Positions 22,958-32,500 of a stretch of 64,000 nucleotides of DNA are shown piece by piece (position 1 is the stretch's first letter; every line of letters starts with the position of its first letter). The DNA is taken from the NCBI GenBank assembly GCA_951812655.1, contig OX638319.1, forward strand, positions 248,001-312,000, written 5' to 3'. This DNA is from an uncultured Candidatus Nitrosopumilus sp. (GTDB taxonomy: Archaea; Thermoproteota; Nitrososphaeria; Nitrososphaerales; Nitrosopumilaceae). The position numbers and the translations under genes were made by a program. The notes beneath the pieces are model-generated. The model was not told the origin of the DNA. It was given only the letters and a program-made list of their open reading frames with translations, and ran no database searches.

Positions 22958-24532
22958 ATGAGCAAAAAACTACCACAGTTTAGCCAGAAAATGTCAGAAA
23001 ATGATTTTGATAAAGTACTACTTGAAAAATTTGAGCAAGATATTTGGAATAAAATACCACATTTAGAAGAGGATAAAGTGGTAAATCCAACGCCACTAAT
23101 TGATCTTACAGAGGATCTTAAAGAATGTGCAAAAAGCGTTTACAAACTAAACATATCAAATTTGGACTTGAAAGTGTATGGAAAGTTTGATTCCAAATTG
23201 GTATCAGGTTCTATCAAAGTTAGACCTGCAATACACATCATGCATGACGCAATCAAGACGGGAAAGCTGAAAAGAAACCAAATGATCATTGAAGCAACAT
23301 CAGGAAATTTTGGAATTGCACTAGGACAAATGTCGAAGCTAGGGTTAACCGTCATATCACTTGTTTCAAGAAAATTGCAAGAAGGAGTGTTTAAGGAATT
23401 AAGAAACGAGAATATTCGTATAATGGATTTAGACATGGACATTTGTCCCGCACCAGGAATGAAAGATAGTGATGCAGATGCATTAAAGGCAAAAGCAACA
23501 GCAGGTAATGTTCGTTCACAATTGACAGATCTTGGTTTTGATCCTACTGTTTTTGATAATTCGATTACTGAAATCGAATCATTGCTTGCAGCACAAGACA
23601 TCATCAATTTGGCAAAACTGCTAGCAGAAATTTATGGGTGCTTTTGTCCAGAACAATACGACAACGAATTAAACATTGATGCTCACCAAACAATTACGGC
23701 GGTAGAAATCGAACAACAATTACAGGAAAACAGCGACTCGTTAGAAGACTACAGAATAATGTGTGCCTTCGGAACAGGGGGCACTTCAGGAGGACTAAGT
23801 AGACATATGAACACAAAGTACGGAAAAAAGGCAATCCACGTAGTCTTTCCAGTTCCAGGCCAAGATGTTGCAGGAATTAGAACAAAAGCAAAAGCTGAAG
23901 GACTGAATCTGTATAATCCAGATGCATATGCAGCAGAACACGAGGTTGATTTTGGGCAGGCAAAGCACTTACTCAAATTCTTCGTGGACAAAGGACACAG
24001 CATAGGGGAAAGTACAGCTTTAGCACTATATTCAATATTAGAAATGCTAAGTGATGGAGATAAAGGAAAATTTATAGTTGTAGTGGCGGATGGCATAGAT
24101 AAGTACAGGAAAAATCTCGAAGCCATGTCAAACAATCAACGTATTCAAGTTTCTTTAGATGAAGCAGCATCAAGCACTCAAGAATATGATAAAATCATAT
24201 GGGTTCATACTTCGTATACACCAAAAGAAGAAGGAATAGAGATGATTGCTAGATCTTTAGGAGTGGATAAAGAAAAAATTGCAATACCGAAAGCTAGTAC
24301 AATTAATCAACTATTATCCACACAGCAAATTCCAGAAGAATTAACCAAGGACCTAGACGGATCCAAAGGAAAATCATTGTTAATTTGTTTGGCAGGAAAC
24401 ACTTCACTAATGACTGCACAAGTACTTGCAAGTAAAGGCATAATAACAGAAAGCTTGAACGGCGGCATTACAAACTTGCCTGAAGGAAGAGGCAAAAATC
24501 CTGGTCAATATATCAAAGCAGCAACTGAATAA
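22958..24532 (+). CDS. PLP-dependent cysteine synthase/CBS-like enzyme with a rhodanese-like C-terminal domain
   Basis: 524 residues. The PLP fold type II core (about residues 40-390) has the lysine motif KLVSGSIKVRPA, the substrate loop EATSGNFGIALG and the phosphate-binding GTGGTSGG. The C-terminal 125 residues resemble the second half of a rhodanese domain: a strand and active-site loop LLICLAGNTS (CxxGxxS), then TAQVLASKGI and SLNGGITNLP. Such a fusion would join cysteine or cystathionine chemistry to sulfur transfer. Exact substrates are unknown. Confidence 0.8.
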   Translation: MSKKLPQFSQKMSENDFDKVLLEKFEQDIWNKIPHLEEDKVVNPTPLIDLTEDLKECAKSVYKLNISNLDLKVYGKFDSKLVSGSIKVRPAIHIMHDAIKTGKLKRNQMIIEATSGNFGIALGQMSKLGLTVISLVSRKLQEGVFKELRNENIRIMDLDMDICPAPGMKDSDADALKAKATAGNVRSQLTDLGFDPTVFDNSITEIESLLAAQDIINLAKLLAEIYGCFCPEQYDNELNIDAHQTITAVEIEQQLQENSDSLEDYRIMCAFGTGGTSGGLSRHMNTKYGKKAIHVVFPVPGQDVAGIRTKAKAEGLNLYNPDAYAAEHEVDFGQAKHLLKFFVDKGHSIGESTALALYSILEMLSDGDKGKFIVVVADGIDKYRKNLEAMSNNQRIQVSLDEAASSTQEYDKIIWVHTSYTPKEEGIEMIARSLGVDKEKIAIPKASTINQLLSTQQIPEELTKDLDGSKGKSLLICLAGNTSLMTAQVLASKGIITESLNGGITNLPEGRGKNPGQYIKAATE

Positions 24533-24542
24533 CAGCATCCTC

Positions 24543-24998
24543 TTGAAATGCCTTTCAATTTCTCAACCATTTGCTGATTTAATAATATCTGGAGAAAAAA
24601 GCATAGAGCTGAGAAGTTGGAATACAAACTTTCGTGGAGAATTTTTGGTTCATGCTCCATTAAAAATAAGATTGGAAGATTCCAAAAGATTAAAAATGGA
24701 TAAAAAATTTGTTACCGGTGCAATTATAGGTAAAGTGCAACTATACAGCGTAAAAAAATATGATTCGATGAAAGATGTTAGAGCAGATAAGAAATTTCAC
24801 ATGGCAACAAGAAAATATCAAAAAAGAACTTTTGGGTTTTTCCTAAAAAATGCAAAGGCGTTTAGAATTCCAATTCCGTGGAAGGGTCAACTGGGATTTT
24901 TTGATGCAAACATTCCAAGAACAAAAATGAAAGAGAAAGAAATTGTATCGGACATTATTGATGAAGAATACAGATATCAATGGATTGGACATCATTGA
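24543..24998 (+). CDS. ASCH-domain protein
   Basis: 151 residues from a TTG 10 bp after the PLP gene. The start KCLSISQPFADLIISGEKSIELRSW is the classical ASCH motif (residues 2-26), followed by GEFLVHAPLK and a TGAIIGKVQL strand. ASCH domains are PUA-related beta barrels proposed to bind RNA, some having amidohydrolase activity on modified nucleosides. The basic C-terminal part (KYQKRTFGFFLKNAK) fits nucleic-acid binding. Confidence 0.82.
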   Translation: MKCLSISQPFADLIISGEKSIELRSWNTNFRGEFLVHAPLKIRLEDSKRLKMDKKFVTGAIIGKVQLYSVKKYDSMKDVRADKKFHMATRKYQKRTFGFFLKNAKAFRIPIPWKGQLGFFDANIPRTKMKEKEIVSDIIDEEYRYQWIGHH

Positions 24999-25063
24999 AT
25001 TAATTCAGAAAATTCAAGAGTATTTGACGAATATATATAAAGGACTATTTAAACTCCCTCCTC

Positions 25064-25627
25064 ATGCCCCAAACAAAACCCATTGTCAGTGTTGAAAATG
25101 TTGTTGCATCAGCATCAGTTGATCAAAAAATTGATCTAATTGAGATTACTGAAAAATTTCCAGATACAGAATATCATCCAGAGCAGTTTCCAGGACTCGT
25201 TTTTAGATTAACCACCCCTAGAACTGCAACACTAATTTTTAGAACAGGCAAAATGGTATGCACAGGAGCTAAGTCAGAAGATATGGCAATAAAGGCAGTC
25301 AATACCGTAGTTCAAAAATTAAGAAAAGGTAAAATCAAGATAAAAAAAGATGCAGTAATTACTGTCCAGAACATGGTGGCCTCGATTAATTTGGGAGGCA
25401 AAATTCATTTGGAAAAAGCAGCAAGGACGTTGGCAAGGAGTATGTACGAACCAGAGCAGTTTCCAGGATTAATCCACAGAATGCTAGATCCAAAAACGGT
25501 GATATTGTTATTTGCTTCAGGAAAATTGGTGTGTACGGGAGCTAAAAAAGAAGCAGACGTATATCGCTCTGTTCACAACTTGCATGCACTATTAGAAGAA
25601 AAGAAACTGATGATCTATGATCAATGA
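25064..25627 (+). CDS. tbp: TATA-box binding protein
   Basis: 187 residues made of two direct TBP repeats (about 8-95 and 100-180), each with the pattern VQN/VEN-MVAS, YEPEQFPGL, then FASGK or FRTGKMVCTGA. TBP bends promoter DNA and recruits TFB and RNA polymerase. Archaeal ammonia oxidisers may have more than one TBP/TFB; only this TBP is in the window. It has its own promoter-like TATATATAAAGG about 28 bp upstream, giving a near-leaderless mRNA. Confidence 0.97.
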   Translation: MPQTKPIVSVENVVASASVDQKIDLIEITEKFPDTEYHPEQFPGLVFRLTTPRTATLIFRTGKMVCTGAKSEDMAIKAVNTVVQKLRKGKIKIKKDAVITVQNMVASINLGGKIHLEKAARTLARSMYEPEQFPGLIHRMLDPKTVILLFASGKLVCTGAKKEADVYRSVHNLHALLEEKKLMIYDQ

Positions 25628-25654
25628 TTTCCAGTATTTCACACATTTGAGAAG

Positions 25655-25876
25655 TTGACCAAAGATATTTTTGAGGAAGAAAAAATAAGATTGACTCCAG
25701 AATCAGGTTTCGGATTGGTTGGCATAGATTATTTTGCGGAACAAGGAAGTCAACTATACCTAGTTGAACATTTTGAGAGGTACCAAGACGCATTGAATGC
25801 AAAAAAAGATAGAAAAAACCAAGAGGAATATTTCATCCTATACAAAGGAACAGGAAACGAATTTTTCTGTAGATAG
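25655..25876 (+). CDS. Small hypothetical protein after tbp
   Basis: 73 residues from a TTG 28 bp after tbp. It is acidic and aromatic-rich with no membrane span (FGLVGIDYFAEQGSQLYLVE, then EEYFILYKGTGNEFFCR). No known motif. It may be co-transcribed with tbp. Confidence 0.6.
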   Translation: MTKDIFEEEKIRLTPESGFGLVGIDYFAEQGSQLYLVEHFERYQDALNAKKDRKNQEEYFILYKGTGNEFFCR

Positions 25877-25944
25877 AACAGAAAAATCACGGAACTTTAC
25901 TAAATTTTACTAATCTCCTTATCATCCAGTTACAATTTAAGAAA

Positions 25945-26532
25945 ATGTTGCCCGTTGAAACTAGCGACTTGATTGAGAATTTATATGAAAAAAGAAGTTC
26001 GGTTCGAACAAGACAGGATGTGAATCAGACCGTACGCAAGAGTCCCAAATCAAAATATCAGATTTTTGACGAAATCGAATTTACACGCGGACGAGAAGTA
26101 CTAGGTGACTTGATCGTACATGGTATGATCGCGTCAGGTGGAACAGACATAGACTGGATGATTGAGCATGATGGGGGTTTCATTATCTTAGAATTCAAGG
26201 GATTTCACGACGATAAGATCAACATTGCTAAAGGGCAAATGATAGCTTATGAGAAGTTGCATGAGAAATTAAACATGGCAACAAAATGCTATCTCTACAT
26301 TATAGGATGCGATGATATTGATTTTACAAATCCAGACTCTACGGTGTACATGTTTGAAATGAACCAATGGAGAACTGGAGGAATTTCAAAAAATACCACA
26401 GATATTTTCGGGAATTATTCTAATAAACAAAACAAATTCATTGTTTATCGTGAACATATGAATGAAATTAGCATAGAAGAATTAAGACATTTGATTGATG
26501 CACATTGGAAAGAATTTGAAAACGTCAAGTAG
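25945..26532 (+). CDS. PD-(D/E)XK nuclease-like protein
   Basis: 195 residues. A basic N-terminal part (RSSVRTRQDVNQTVRKSPKS) precedes a core with GTDIDWMIEHDGGFIILEFKG, which fits the PD-(D/E)XK metal site (Asp, then E-x-K on the next strand) followed by the usual helix (GQMIAYEKLHEKL). Members cut or process DNA or RNA. No partner methylase or CRISPR genes are adjacent. Its end overlaps the opposing gene by 8 bp. Confidence 0.6.
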   Translation: MLPVETSDLIENLYEKRSSVRTRQDVNQTVRKSPKSKYQIFDEIEFTRGREVLGDLIVHGMIASGGTDIDWMIEHDGGFIILEFKGFHDDKINIAKGQMIAYEKLHEKLNMATKCYLYIIGCDDIDFTNPDSTVYMFEMNQWRTGGISKNTTDIFGNYSNKQNKFIVYREHMNEISIEELRHLIDAHWKEFENVK

Positions 26533-27229
26533 TGAATGAAAACGTGTTAGATGTTATTTCTACACCATTGTCAACCGAAACAGTATAAGTTCCAGAACTT
26601 TCCCAGCCAGGACCTCCTGCAATTGTCAAGGTCGAAAACTGACCATTGGTTTTTACATCGATTTGTTCAGTCCAGGCAAGCGCACCACTTTGGTTTTTTA
26701 TTGTAAGATTCACAGTACCAGAAGTGTCAGATAACCCACTAATTGAAATTAGATCTTTTTTTGCATACGATGCTAAATCAGTTTGAATAGATAATGAGGC
26801 TGTTGAAACTGCAATTGATTCATCAATTTTTACACCATCATTAGTGATGCCACTAAAAGATACAGCAATAGCAACTATCACCACTGCCACCAAGGCAATC
26901 CCACCTACCCCCAACATCATTTTTTTATTATTTTGTTTGGAATTGGAAATTTTGGGTATTTGTGTTTCAAGTTTTTGAGTTTGCTTCACAGAATGAATTT
27001 CAGCGGGTGGAGAAGATGGGATCACGGGTTTAGATTCATTAATTGCTGATTGAGCAGGCATGGGTTTTTTCCCCAGATATTTTTCTGCCAATTCTCGAAC
27101 ATATCTTCTTTCATAGTTACTAACTACTTCATTACGTTCACAGGCTCTACAAATCTGCTTTAAGATTCGATCATCTCCAAAATCTTTGTCTAAAAGAGCC
27201 TTTACGTCATCAAGTAGCATATCACTCAT
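26525..27229 (-). CDS. Single-span membrane protein with extracellular Ig-like domain
   Basis: 234 residues. The cytoplasmic part (1-105) has a helical N-terminal domain with a Cys pair (ICRACERNEVV) and a Pro/Ser/Lys-rich linker. One membrane helix (GVGGIALVAVVIVAIAVSF) is followed by an outer beta-sandwich domain (about 135-234) of the type seen in other AOA surface proteins (IQTDLASYAKKDLISISG, then SGTVNLTIKNQSG). It could connect an internal signal to the surface layer. Function unknown. Confidence 0.7.
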   Translation of the reverse strand: MSDMLLDDVKALLDKDFGDDRILKQICRACERNEVVSNYERRYVRELAEKYLGKKPMPAQSAINESKPVIPSSPPAEIHSVKQTQKLETQIPKISNSKQNNKKMMLGVGGIALVAVVIVAIAVSFSGITNDGVKIDESIAVSTASLSIQTDLASYAKKDLISISGLSDTSGTVNLTIKNQSGALAWTEQIDVKTNGQFSTLTIAGGPGWESSGTYTVSVDNGVEITSNTFSFTT

Positions 27230-27330
27230 GCGTACTTATTCTCGCGTTGATTATTTATGAATATATTGATTAGGAACGATATAGTTGTTAGCACACACCG
27301 AAAATAAATTCTCAATAATATTAGTGCCTA

Positions 27331-27513
27331 TTACGAGCAGATTTTTTGGGCCTGTATGATCACTGTTCTTATGTAATCCTTTGCAGTTGAATCAGTCACA
27401 CCCATTTGTTTGGCTCTTTGATATAGATCATTTTCAACAGGATTGGTCAAATAGTACTTTAAAAGATAGTTGAGTCTATGAGATCTTTTTTCATCACTTT
27501 TCATGACTTTCAT
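27331..27513 (-). CDS. Small winged-helix-like protein
   Basis: About 60 residues from the ATG at 27513 (ATG at 27504 also possible); the longer frame from 27558 would add a spurious hydrophobic leader. The sequence RSHRLNYLLKYYLTN, then YQRAKQMGVTDSTAKDYIRT, looks like a compact helix-turn-helix protein. Small one-domain regulators of this sort are frequent in Nitrosopumilus. Target unknown. Confidence 0.6.
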   Translation of the reverse strand: MKVMKSDEKRSHRLNYLLKYYLTNPVENDLYQRAKQMGVTDSTAKDYIRTVIIQAQKICS

Positions 27514-27631
27514 TTGAACAGATATTAAAAAAAGTAAGAGGATAATGACATAACCCACAAAATTCCCTGTATCACAGAATTAAAATAAAAACATATGATC
27601 TTTTTTAAAGAATACCAAAAAAACAATTGAA

Positions 27632-27973
27632 ATGAAGCGAATTGAGGCAACCATTCAAGGTAACAAGATAGGTGCAGTATCCGATGCAATTAATGAACTT
27701 GTAGGAGGATATACCATTCTAGAAGGAAATGGCAGGGGATCAGGAGCCAGACAAGAAATGAGATCCGGCAGAGGAACAGGCACAATTACCGCAGAATACA
27801 ACAAAGTTGCAACGGTTACTACAATTGTAGATGATTCAGAAGTTGAAAAAGTCTCCACAGCAATTGCCAATGCAGCTTACACTGGAAAAGGCGGAGACGG
27901 CATTGTCATAGTATCCAACGTGGAAAGCGTTCTGAATATTGCATCTAAAAAGAGCGGTTCAGAAGCCCTCTAA
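27632..27973 (+). CDS. Divergent nitrogen regulatory P-II-like protein
   Basis: 113 residues with the P-II ferredoxin-like fold: start MKRIEATIQGNKIGAVSDAI, a B-loop region AYTGKGGDGIVIVSNVES, and the typical ending GSEAL. The T-loop region (GSGARQEMRSGRGTG) is short and lacks the modified tyrosine of GlnB/GlnK. P-II proteins sense 2-oxoglutarate and ATP/ADP. In an ammonia oxidiser this copy could govern nitrogen or carbon flow, but no ammonium transporter gene is next to it. Confidence 0.75.
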   Translation: MKRIEATIQGNKIGAVSDAINELVGGYTILEGNGRGSGARQEMRSGRGTGTITAEYNKVATVTTIVDDSEVEKVSTAIANAAYTGKGGDGIVIVSNVESVLNIASKKSGSEAL

Positions 27974-28104
27974 TCATTTTCTTTTATAATTATTTTATTT
28001 CAGAATAGTTTGAATTCAAGTATTCATCAGAACTCCTCAAAAAATTATTTGAAGACACAAATGAGAATATTAGTATCAATACAAAAATGAAAAAATTCTA
28101 ATTT

Positions 28105-28344
28105 TTATTGTTGTCCTTCTATTCCCATCAATGTCAGAGTTGATCTGATTTTTGGTATTTTCCTGATTTTCCAAGTTATTGTTTCACGTAATGCCTCTAC
28201 TTGAGTAGATTCAACCTTGGCCAAAATATCATATGCGCCAAATGTACCATGTACTTCAACTACACCCTCAATTGATTTTAGTTCAGATATAACAGCATTC
28301 TCAGAGCCTAACTCACAATTAATGAGAACGTAAGCAGTTGCCAA
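28105..28344 (-). CDS. Stand-alone Lrp/AsnC ligand-binding (RAM) domain protein
   Basis: 79 residues corresponding to the effector-binding alpha-beta sandwich of Lrp/AsnC regulators without the helix-turn-helix: AYVLINCELGSENAVISELK, EVHGTFGAYDILAKVES and a C-terminal STLTLMGIEG. Such small proteins oligomerise and bind amino acids, and may act on full-length Lrp proteins. AOA carry several. Confidence 0.85.
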   Translation of the reverse strand: MATAYVLINCELGSENAVISELKSIEGVVEVHGTFGAYDILAKVESTQVEALRETITWKIRKIPKIRSTLTLMGIEGQQ

Positions 28345-28484
28345 TTATTTGGATACCTCTATTTTCATATATGAAATATCATTTTGAAATATATAAGAAT
28401 AATTCGATTTACTTAAAAATTTATCAGTGATTTTTATAATTTTGCAAACAAATGTTAAGAAATATGGAGAAATTTATCAAGTTT

Positions 28485-29447
28485 CTAGTCTAAAGAGTAT
28501 GCAGTACTCATTATTTTTTCAAGTTCCACAGTATTTTTTGAAAGAGTGATCTTTGAGCGTAATTTTGAGCCGCCCTTCATACCCTTTGTAAATCTCATTG
28601 CCTGACCTTTGATATTTGCAAATTTTATTTTGTACGCATTGGTAAGATGCAAATAATCAAAAAACGAATCCAGCCTGTCTTTGAAAGAATATTCTTTGTA
28701 AGAATTAGTCTTAAGAAAATCATTTATCTGTTCAAACAGAAATGGATTTCCCATTGCACCACGGCCAATCATCACATAGTCACAGCCTGTTTCATCAAAC
28801 ATGGTTTTGGCATCCTCTGGAGTAACAATATCACCATTTCCAACTATCGGAATATTGGAAATTTCTTTGAGTTCCTTGATCATTTTCCAATCTGCATGGC
28901 CGGAATATCCCTGACTAACAGTTCGGGGATGAAATGTAATCATTTGAATTCCTTCATCTTCTGCAATTTCTGCAATTTCACGAAACAAAAATTTACTTGT
29001 ATCAGTTACCCCAGAACGAATTTTCAAGGTAACAGGCTTTTTTACAGCGTTTACAAGAGTGCTAAATATCTGTTGAGTCAAATTGGCCTCTTGTAGTAAG
29101 GCACCCCCTGCCATTTGTTGAGTAATATGTGGGGCTGGACAACCCATGTTATAATCAATGATATCAAAAAAAGGTTCCACGATTTTGGCAGCCTTTTCTA
29201 ATGCATTTAAATCAGAACCAAATAATTGAATGGATAAAGGACGTTCTTGATCAGAATATTCGATGAATTCTCGTATTGTCTGCATTTTTTCTTTGAACTG
29301 CTTTTCTTTTGCGATAATGCTATGAATGCTAGTGAATTCGGTCACCACCAATCCAGCCCCCATTTTTTTACACTGCAATCTAAGAGCAGGATCACTGACA
29401 CCCGCCATCGGAGCCAAAAATGCAGGACTGGAAAATTTTGGAAGCAT
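28485..29447 (-). CDS. dus: tRNA-dihydrouridine synthase
   Basis: 320 residues. FMN-dependent TIM-barrel enzyme that reduces uridine to dihydrouridine in tRNA D-loops. Visible motifs are the N-terminal FLAPMAGVSDPALRLQCK, NMGCPAPHITQQMAGGALLQ with the conserved catalytic-cysteine region, FHPRTVSQGYSG, GNGDIVTPEDA and the FMN-phosphate loop GRGAMGNPFLF. Start ATG at 29447. It lies tail-to-tail neither with nor against its partner genes and is transcribed in the same direction as the TSP3 array upstream, 58 bp away. Confidence 0.93.
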   Translation of the reverse strand: MLPKFSSPAFLAPMAGVSDPALRLQCKKMGAGLVVTEFTSIHSIIAKEKQFKEKMQTIREFIEYSDQERPLSIQLFGSDLNALEKAAKIVEPFFDIIDYNMGCPAPHITQQMAGGALLQEANLTQQIFSTLVNAVKKPVTLKIRSGVTDTSKFLFREIAEIAEDEGIQMITFHPRTVSQGYSGHADWKMIKELKEISNIPIVGNGDIVTPEDAKTMFDETGCDYVMIGRGAMGNPFLFEQINDFLKTNSYKEYSFKDRLDSFFDYLHLTNAYKIKFANIKGQAMRFTKGMKGGSKLRSKITLSKNTVELEKIMSTAYSLD

Positions 29448-29504
29448 GCGTCAAATGAACATGTTGAATATATTTACTGTTTCAAAAACTGACCAAGAAA
29501 ATTT

Positions 29505-32500
29505 CTACTGAGAAGAGTTAGTGTCTGGGCAGCCGTCATAGTCTCTGTCACCGTCATAATCCTCGGGTTCCAGCGGACATGAATCATCGTCATTGATGAT
29601 TCCGTCTAGATCATCATCATGGACAAATCTCTGTTGTTCAGGAGCTATGTCTGGGCAGCCGTCACTGTCATTGTATTTGTTCCAGGTCTCAGGTAGCGTA
29701 GGACATGAATCTAGAGAGTCAGGATAGCCATCAGCATCTAGATCAGGCCTTGTTGGTATCGTTGACTCTGCAGCCAATACATCTGGGCAGCCGTCCCAGT
29801 CCAGGTAATCGTTAAAGTTCTCCGGCTCGTCAACGCATGCATCTTTCCTGTCATCTATCCCATCGCCGTCGGTGTCAGGGAAAATGTAGGATGGAACAAC
29901 AGAGTCAGTCGTATCTGGGCAGCCGTCACTGTCGAGGTAGTTGTTGTATGTCTCAGGATCTATCGGACATGCGTCCATTCCGTCTGGAATTCCGTCCTGA
30001 TCAGAGTCCAATCCGGACACATACTTGTCTGGGCAGCCGTCTGCATCCTGGAACCCGTTGAACGTCTCGGGCTGGTTCGGACATGAGTCCAGATAGTCTG
30101 GAATTCTGTCGCCGTCGGTGTCAGGTGTGAGCTTGTTATCAAGAATCAAGTCTGGGCAGCCGTCATCATCCTGGAATTGGTTGTATGTTTCACGGGCAGA
30201 AGGACATTGATCTACATCATCAAGAACTCCATCAAAGTCTGAGTCTCCAGATGAAGCATGATCTAACGAATCGGGACAGCCGTCTTCGTCCTGAAATTGG
30301 TTGTATCTTTCAGCAATTGTAGGACATAAATCAAATACATCTGGGATTGCATCGTGATCTACATCAGATAGTGCAGAATTAGAAAATCCTGGAATGTCTG
30401 GGCAGCCGTCCCAGTCCAGGTAATCGTTAAAGTTCTCCGGCTCGTCAACGCATGCGTCCCACCTGTCCTCTATTCCGTCGCCGTCGGTGTCAGGGAAAAT
30501 GTAGGATGGAACAACAGAGTCAGTCGTATCTGGGCAGCCGTCACTGTCGAGGTAGTTGTTGTATGTCTCAGGATCTATCGGACATGCGTCCATTCCGTCT
30601 GGGATTCCGTCCTGATCAGAGTCCAATCCGGACACATACTTGTCTGGGCAGCCGTCTGCATCCTGGAACCCGTTGAACGTCTCGGGCTGGTTCGGACATG
30701 AGTCCAGATTGTCAACAATTCGATCGCCGTCAGAATCATAAGTAATTGACCCGTCTGGGATTAAATCAGGGCAGCCGTCTTTGTCGAGGTATTGATTATA
30801 GGTTTCTTTGGCATAAGGACACATATCAAATCGATCTGAAATTCCGTCGCCGTCAGAATCACCTGTGATCAAAAGTTCAGTTTCATCTGGGCAGCCGTCA
30901 TCATCCTGGAACTTGTTAAAGTTCTCACGTTCCAAAGGACAATCATCAACATGATCTAGAATACTATCATAATCAGAATCAATCAAACCTTCTGAAGACA
31001 CACCTGGAATGTCAGGGCAGCCGTCCCAGTCCAGGTAATCGTTAAAGTTCTCCGGCTCGTCAACGCATGCGTCCCACCTGTCCTCTATTCCGTCGCCGTC
31101 GGTGTCAGGGAAAGTGTACTGTGAACCGACATCGTCAACGCTGTCAGGGCAGCCGTCAGTATCCAAATAATTGTTGTATGTCTCAGGATCCATCGGACAT
31201 GCGTCCATTCCGTCTGGAATTCCGTCCTGATCAGAGTCCAATCCGGACACATACTTGTCTGGGCAGCCGTCTGCATCCTGGAACCCGTTGAACGTCTCGG
31301 GCTGGTTCGGACATGAGTCCAGATAGTCTGGAATTCTGTCGCCGTCGGTGTCAGGTGTGAGCTTGTTATCAAGAATCAAGTCTGGGCAGCCGTCTTCGTC
31401 GAGGTAGTTGTTGTATGTCTCCGGCTGGTTTGGACAGGAATCATCATTATCCATGATACCGTCACTATCAGTATCACCATTTACATTAAAATACAGAATG
31501 TCAGGGCAGCCGTTGTCATCCTGAAAATTGTTGTAGTTTTCACGTTCCAACGGACAAGCATCCATGTCATCTGGAATGCCGTCATAGTCAGTATCTGAAT
31601 CTTGGAAAGAAGACGTTCCCGGAATGTCAGGGCAGCCGTCATAGTCCAGGTAATCGTTAAAGTTCTCCGGCTCGTCAACGCATGCGTCCCACCTGTCCTC
31701 TATTCCGTCGCCGTCGGTGTCAGGGAAAGTGTACTGTGAACCGACATCGTCAACGCTGTCAGGGCAGCCGTCAGCGTCGAGGTATCGGTTGTATGTCTCA
31801 GGATCTATCGGACATGCGTCCATTCCGTCTGGGATTCCGTCCTGATCAGAGTCTAGAACGTATGAAAAGTCATCGGGACATCCGTCGGCGTCGTCAATTC
31901 CGTTGAATGTCTCCGGCTGGTTCGGACAAAGATCCAGATTGTCTGGAATTCCGTCGCCGTCGGTGTCAAATGTCATCTTGTTGTCTGCCACATAGTCGGG
32001 ACATCCGTCGGCATCCTGGAACTTGTTGTATGTCTCAAGACTAAATGGACACAGGTCATCATTATCAGCAATTCCGTCGCCGTCGGCATCTCCGGTTACG
32101 TCAAAGTGCAATACGTCAGGGCAGCCGTCGGTATCCTGGAACTTGTTGTAGTTTTCACGTTCCAACGGACAAGCATCCATGTCATCTGGAATGCCGTCAT
32201 AGTCAGCATCCAATATGTCACCGGCAGTAGTGCCCGGAATGTCAGGGCAGCCGTCATAGTCCAGGTAATCGTTAAAGTTCTCCGGCTCGTCAACGCATGC
32301 GTCCCACCTGTCCTCTATTCCGTCGCCGTCGGTGTCAGGGAAAGTGTACTGTGAACCGACATCGTCAACGCTGTCAGGGCAGCCGTCAGCGTCGAGGTAT
32401 CGGTTGTATGTCTCAGGATCCATCGGACATGCGTCCATTCCGTCTGAGATTCCGTCCTGATCAGAGTCTAGAACGTATGAAAAGTCATCGGGACATCCGT

